A stretch of DNA of 64,000 nucleotides from Paenibacillus aceti (lineage in GTDB: Bacteria > Bacillota > Bacilli > Paenibacillales > Paenibacillaceae): NCBI RefSeq assembly GCF_003614185.1, contig NZ_KZ987724.1, forward strand, positions 135,512 through 199,511, written 5' to 3'. The translations under genes were made by a program, and so were the position numbers. The stretch's first letter is position 1. Every line of letters begins with the position of its first letter. The notes beneath the pieces were generated by a model, which saw only the letters and a list, made by a program, of their open reading frames with translations, searched no databases and was not told the origin of the DNA. Of the stretch, positions 62,680 to 64,000 are shown in pieces.

Positions 62680-63519
62680 ATGAATGATATGAGAAGAAAA
62701 CCACTTCATTTTATCAAATTTACACTGCTGTATGTCTGTCTGCTATTATTCGCTATTTTTATGATGGGGCCGTTTCTATGGCTGTTGAGCGTGTCGCTGA
62801 TGCCTGGCAAGAATGTGTTCAGCTTCCCGCCAGCGATTTTCCCGACATTTATCGATTTCGAAAATTACGTGCAAGTGTGGAATTATATGGACTTTCCTCG
62901 TTATCTAACGAATACCTTGATCATAGCTATGATGGGCGTCGTGATGAATATCTTCTTCTCTTGTCTGACGGCTTATCCGCTCGCTGTATTCCGGTTCAAA
63001 GGGCGGGATCTGATCTTCACCCTATTGGTGGCGACGATGATTATCCCCGCTGCGGCCGGTATGGTAGTCAACTACCTCACGGTGAAGGCGCTTGGAGTGA
63101 TGGGCACCTATATGGCGGTCGTGCTACCTTCGGCGATTACCGTCTTCAATGTGTTCCTCATGAGACAGGCGTTCATGGGCATGCCGCATGAGCTGCGTGA
63201 TTCCGGCAAAGTAGACGGGGCCAGTGAATTTCGCATTTGGCTGCAATTGTCGCTGCCGATTGTGAAGCCGGCGGTTGCCGTAATCGGGCTATTGGAGTTT
63301 ATGGGCATGTGGAATAGCTTCCTCTGGCCGATGATCGTGCTTAATGATCCGAAGCAGTATCCGATCGCGTCTGCGCTCAGCTTTTTGAATGGTCAATTTG
63401 CTTATAATTTCGGCTGGATCGCCGCTGGAACCGTGATTTCAGTCATACCGATTATCATCGTGTTCCTGTTCACACAGCGTTATTACATGGAAGGTGTATC
63501 TGGAGCGGTTAAAGGATAG
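62680..63519 (+). CDS. Sugar ABC transporter permease (MalG/UgpE type, system 2)
   Basis: 279 residues from ATG 62680 (ATG 62689 also in frame; both have weak sites, so coupling to the previous gene is likely). Six helices; EAA-like RDSGKVDGASEFRIWLQLSLP; tail YYMEGVSGAVKG. Paralogue of the 58061 permease. Confidence 0.92.
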   Translation: MNDMRRKPLHFIKFTLLYVCLLLFAIFMMGPFLWLLSVSLMPGKNVFSFPPAIFPTFIDFENYVQVWNYMDFPRYLTNTLIIAMMGVVMNIFFSCLTAYPLAVFRFKGRDLIFTLLVATMIIPAAAGMVVNYLTVKALGVMGTYMAVVLPSAITVFNVFLMRQAFMGMPHELRDSGKVDGASEFRIWLQLSLPIVKPAVAVIGLLEFMGMWNSFLWPMIVLNDPKQYPIASALSFLNGQFAYNFGWIAAGTVISVIPIIIVFLFTQRYYMEGVSGAVKG

Positions 63520-63534
63520 GAGGGTGCTGCTCTT

Positions 63535-64000
63535 ATGAAAAAAATCATCTATATTCCCCTGGACGAACGTCCGTGTAATTATGAGTTCCCGGCGCTACTT
63601 GCGGCTGGAACCGATTATACCGTGATCCGTCCGGATATAAACTTGATGGGACTCAAGAAACGCCCTGGAGACGTAGAGAAATTATGGGCGTGGCTATTCG
63701 AGCAGGCGCGTGATGCGGACGGAGCCATCGTCGCCTTGGATACCTTACTGTACGGAGGGATTATCCCTTCACGGCTGCACGGAATGACAGAGGAACAATG
63801 TGCGGAGCGGTTGGAGAATGTCCGTAAGTTAAGACGGATCAATCCGTCCATGCAACTGTTCGCATTCCAGCTTATTATGCGCTGTCCGCAGTATTCCAGC
63901 AGTGACGAAGAGCCGGATTATTACGAGAATTGGGGCAGGGAGATTTTCCGGCGAGGTTATATTCGTCATCGGCTGGAGCTCGGTATCGCGACCGGGGAAG
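63535..64000 (+). CDS. DUF4127-family protein (3' end beyond window)
   Basis: ATG 63535 follows AGGAGGG, 15 nt after the permease; the frame stays open to the window end (about 155 residues visible). The start KKIIYIPLDERPCNYEFP and LDTLLYGGIIPSRLHG are hallmarks of DUF4127. No signal peptide is seen. The family's reaction is not established; its location suggests a role in catabolism of the sugar imported by system 2. Confidence 0.8.
   Translation, partial: MKKIIYIPLDERPCNYEFPALLAAGTDYTVIRPDINLMGLKKRPGDVEKLWAWLFEQARDADGAIVALDTLLYGGIIPSRLHGMTEEQCAERLENVRKLRRINPSMQLFAFQLIMRCPQYSSSDEEPDYYENWGREIFRRGYIRHRLELGIATGE

Overview
The window looks like chromosome of a Paenibacillus-type Bacillota. The signs are strong AGGAGG-like ribosome binding sites with frequent GTG/TTG starts, LplABC-type carbohydrate transporters with paired AraC or RpiR regulators, S-layer homology repeats, copper-amine-oxidase-like stalk domains, PadR and sporulation-type SEDS proteins, and Gram-positive riboswitches. 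No tRNA, rRNA, phage module, transposase gene or CRISPR array was seen.

Layout. 1-6990: the 3' part of a GGDEF-like/winged-helix regulator, then a six-gene catabolic operon (extended-SDR oxidoreductase, DapA-like aldolase, two-subunit iron-sulfur serine dehydratase, M20 amidohydrolase, Gfo/Idh oxidoreductase). 7187-14408: an LplABC-type ABC transporter with a membrane-bound AraC regulator and a GNAT acetyltransferase. 14548-20982: three exported proteins built from cohesin, dockerin, CBM-like, beta-propeller and S-layer anchor modules, which could assemble a cell-surface complex. 21488-25419: a Gfo/Idh-TetR divergent pair, a histidine phosphatase and a Trm11-like methylase. 25500-34040: a cobalamin riboswitch, BtuFCD uptake genes and the CobT/U/S/Q salvage genes. 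34043-35530: a ydaO-type (c-di-AMP) riboswitch before a KamA-like radical SAM protein. 35608-45899: a frameshifted chemoreceptor, a preQ1-controlled queuosine-precursor transporter, a peptidase, an MFS exporter, a 2-hydroxyacid dehydrogenase and the queCDEF genes behind a second preQ1 riboswitch. 46088-53168: a stalk-domain lipoprotein, a protoglobin-chemoreceptor-CZB protein, MscL, L25/Ctc and a PadR/SEDS pair. 53740-64000: a GHL10-type hydrolase, two paralogous sugar ABC systems around an RpiR regulator, and a DUF4127 protein cut by the window end.

The least expected structure is between the genes. At least six intergenic elements, plus one half element, carry four short (22-23 nt) inverted or palindromic units whose start-to-start spacing is nearly constant (about 50, 60, 50 nt), while the unit sequence differs from family to family. 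Two of these tetrads lie inside MITE-like elements that appear to have inserted into the stems of Rho-independent terminators. A second repeat family (181-bp period) separates the cobalamin riboswitch from btuF and, inverted, splits a sugar ABC operon.

All functional names come from motif recognition by eye. No database search or folding program was run.
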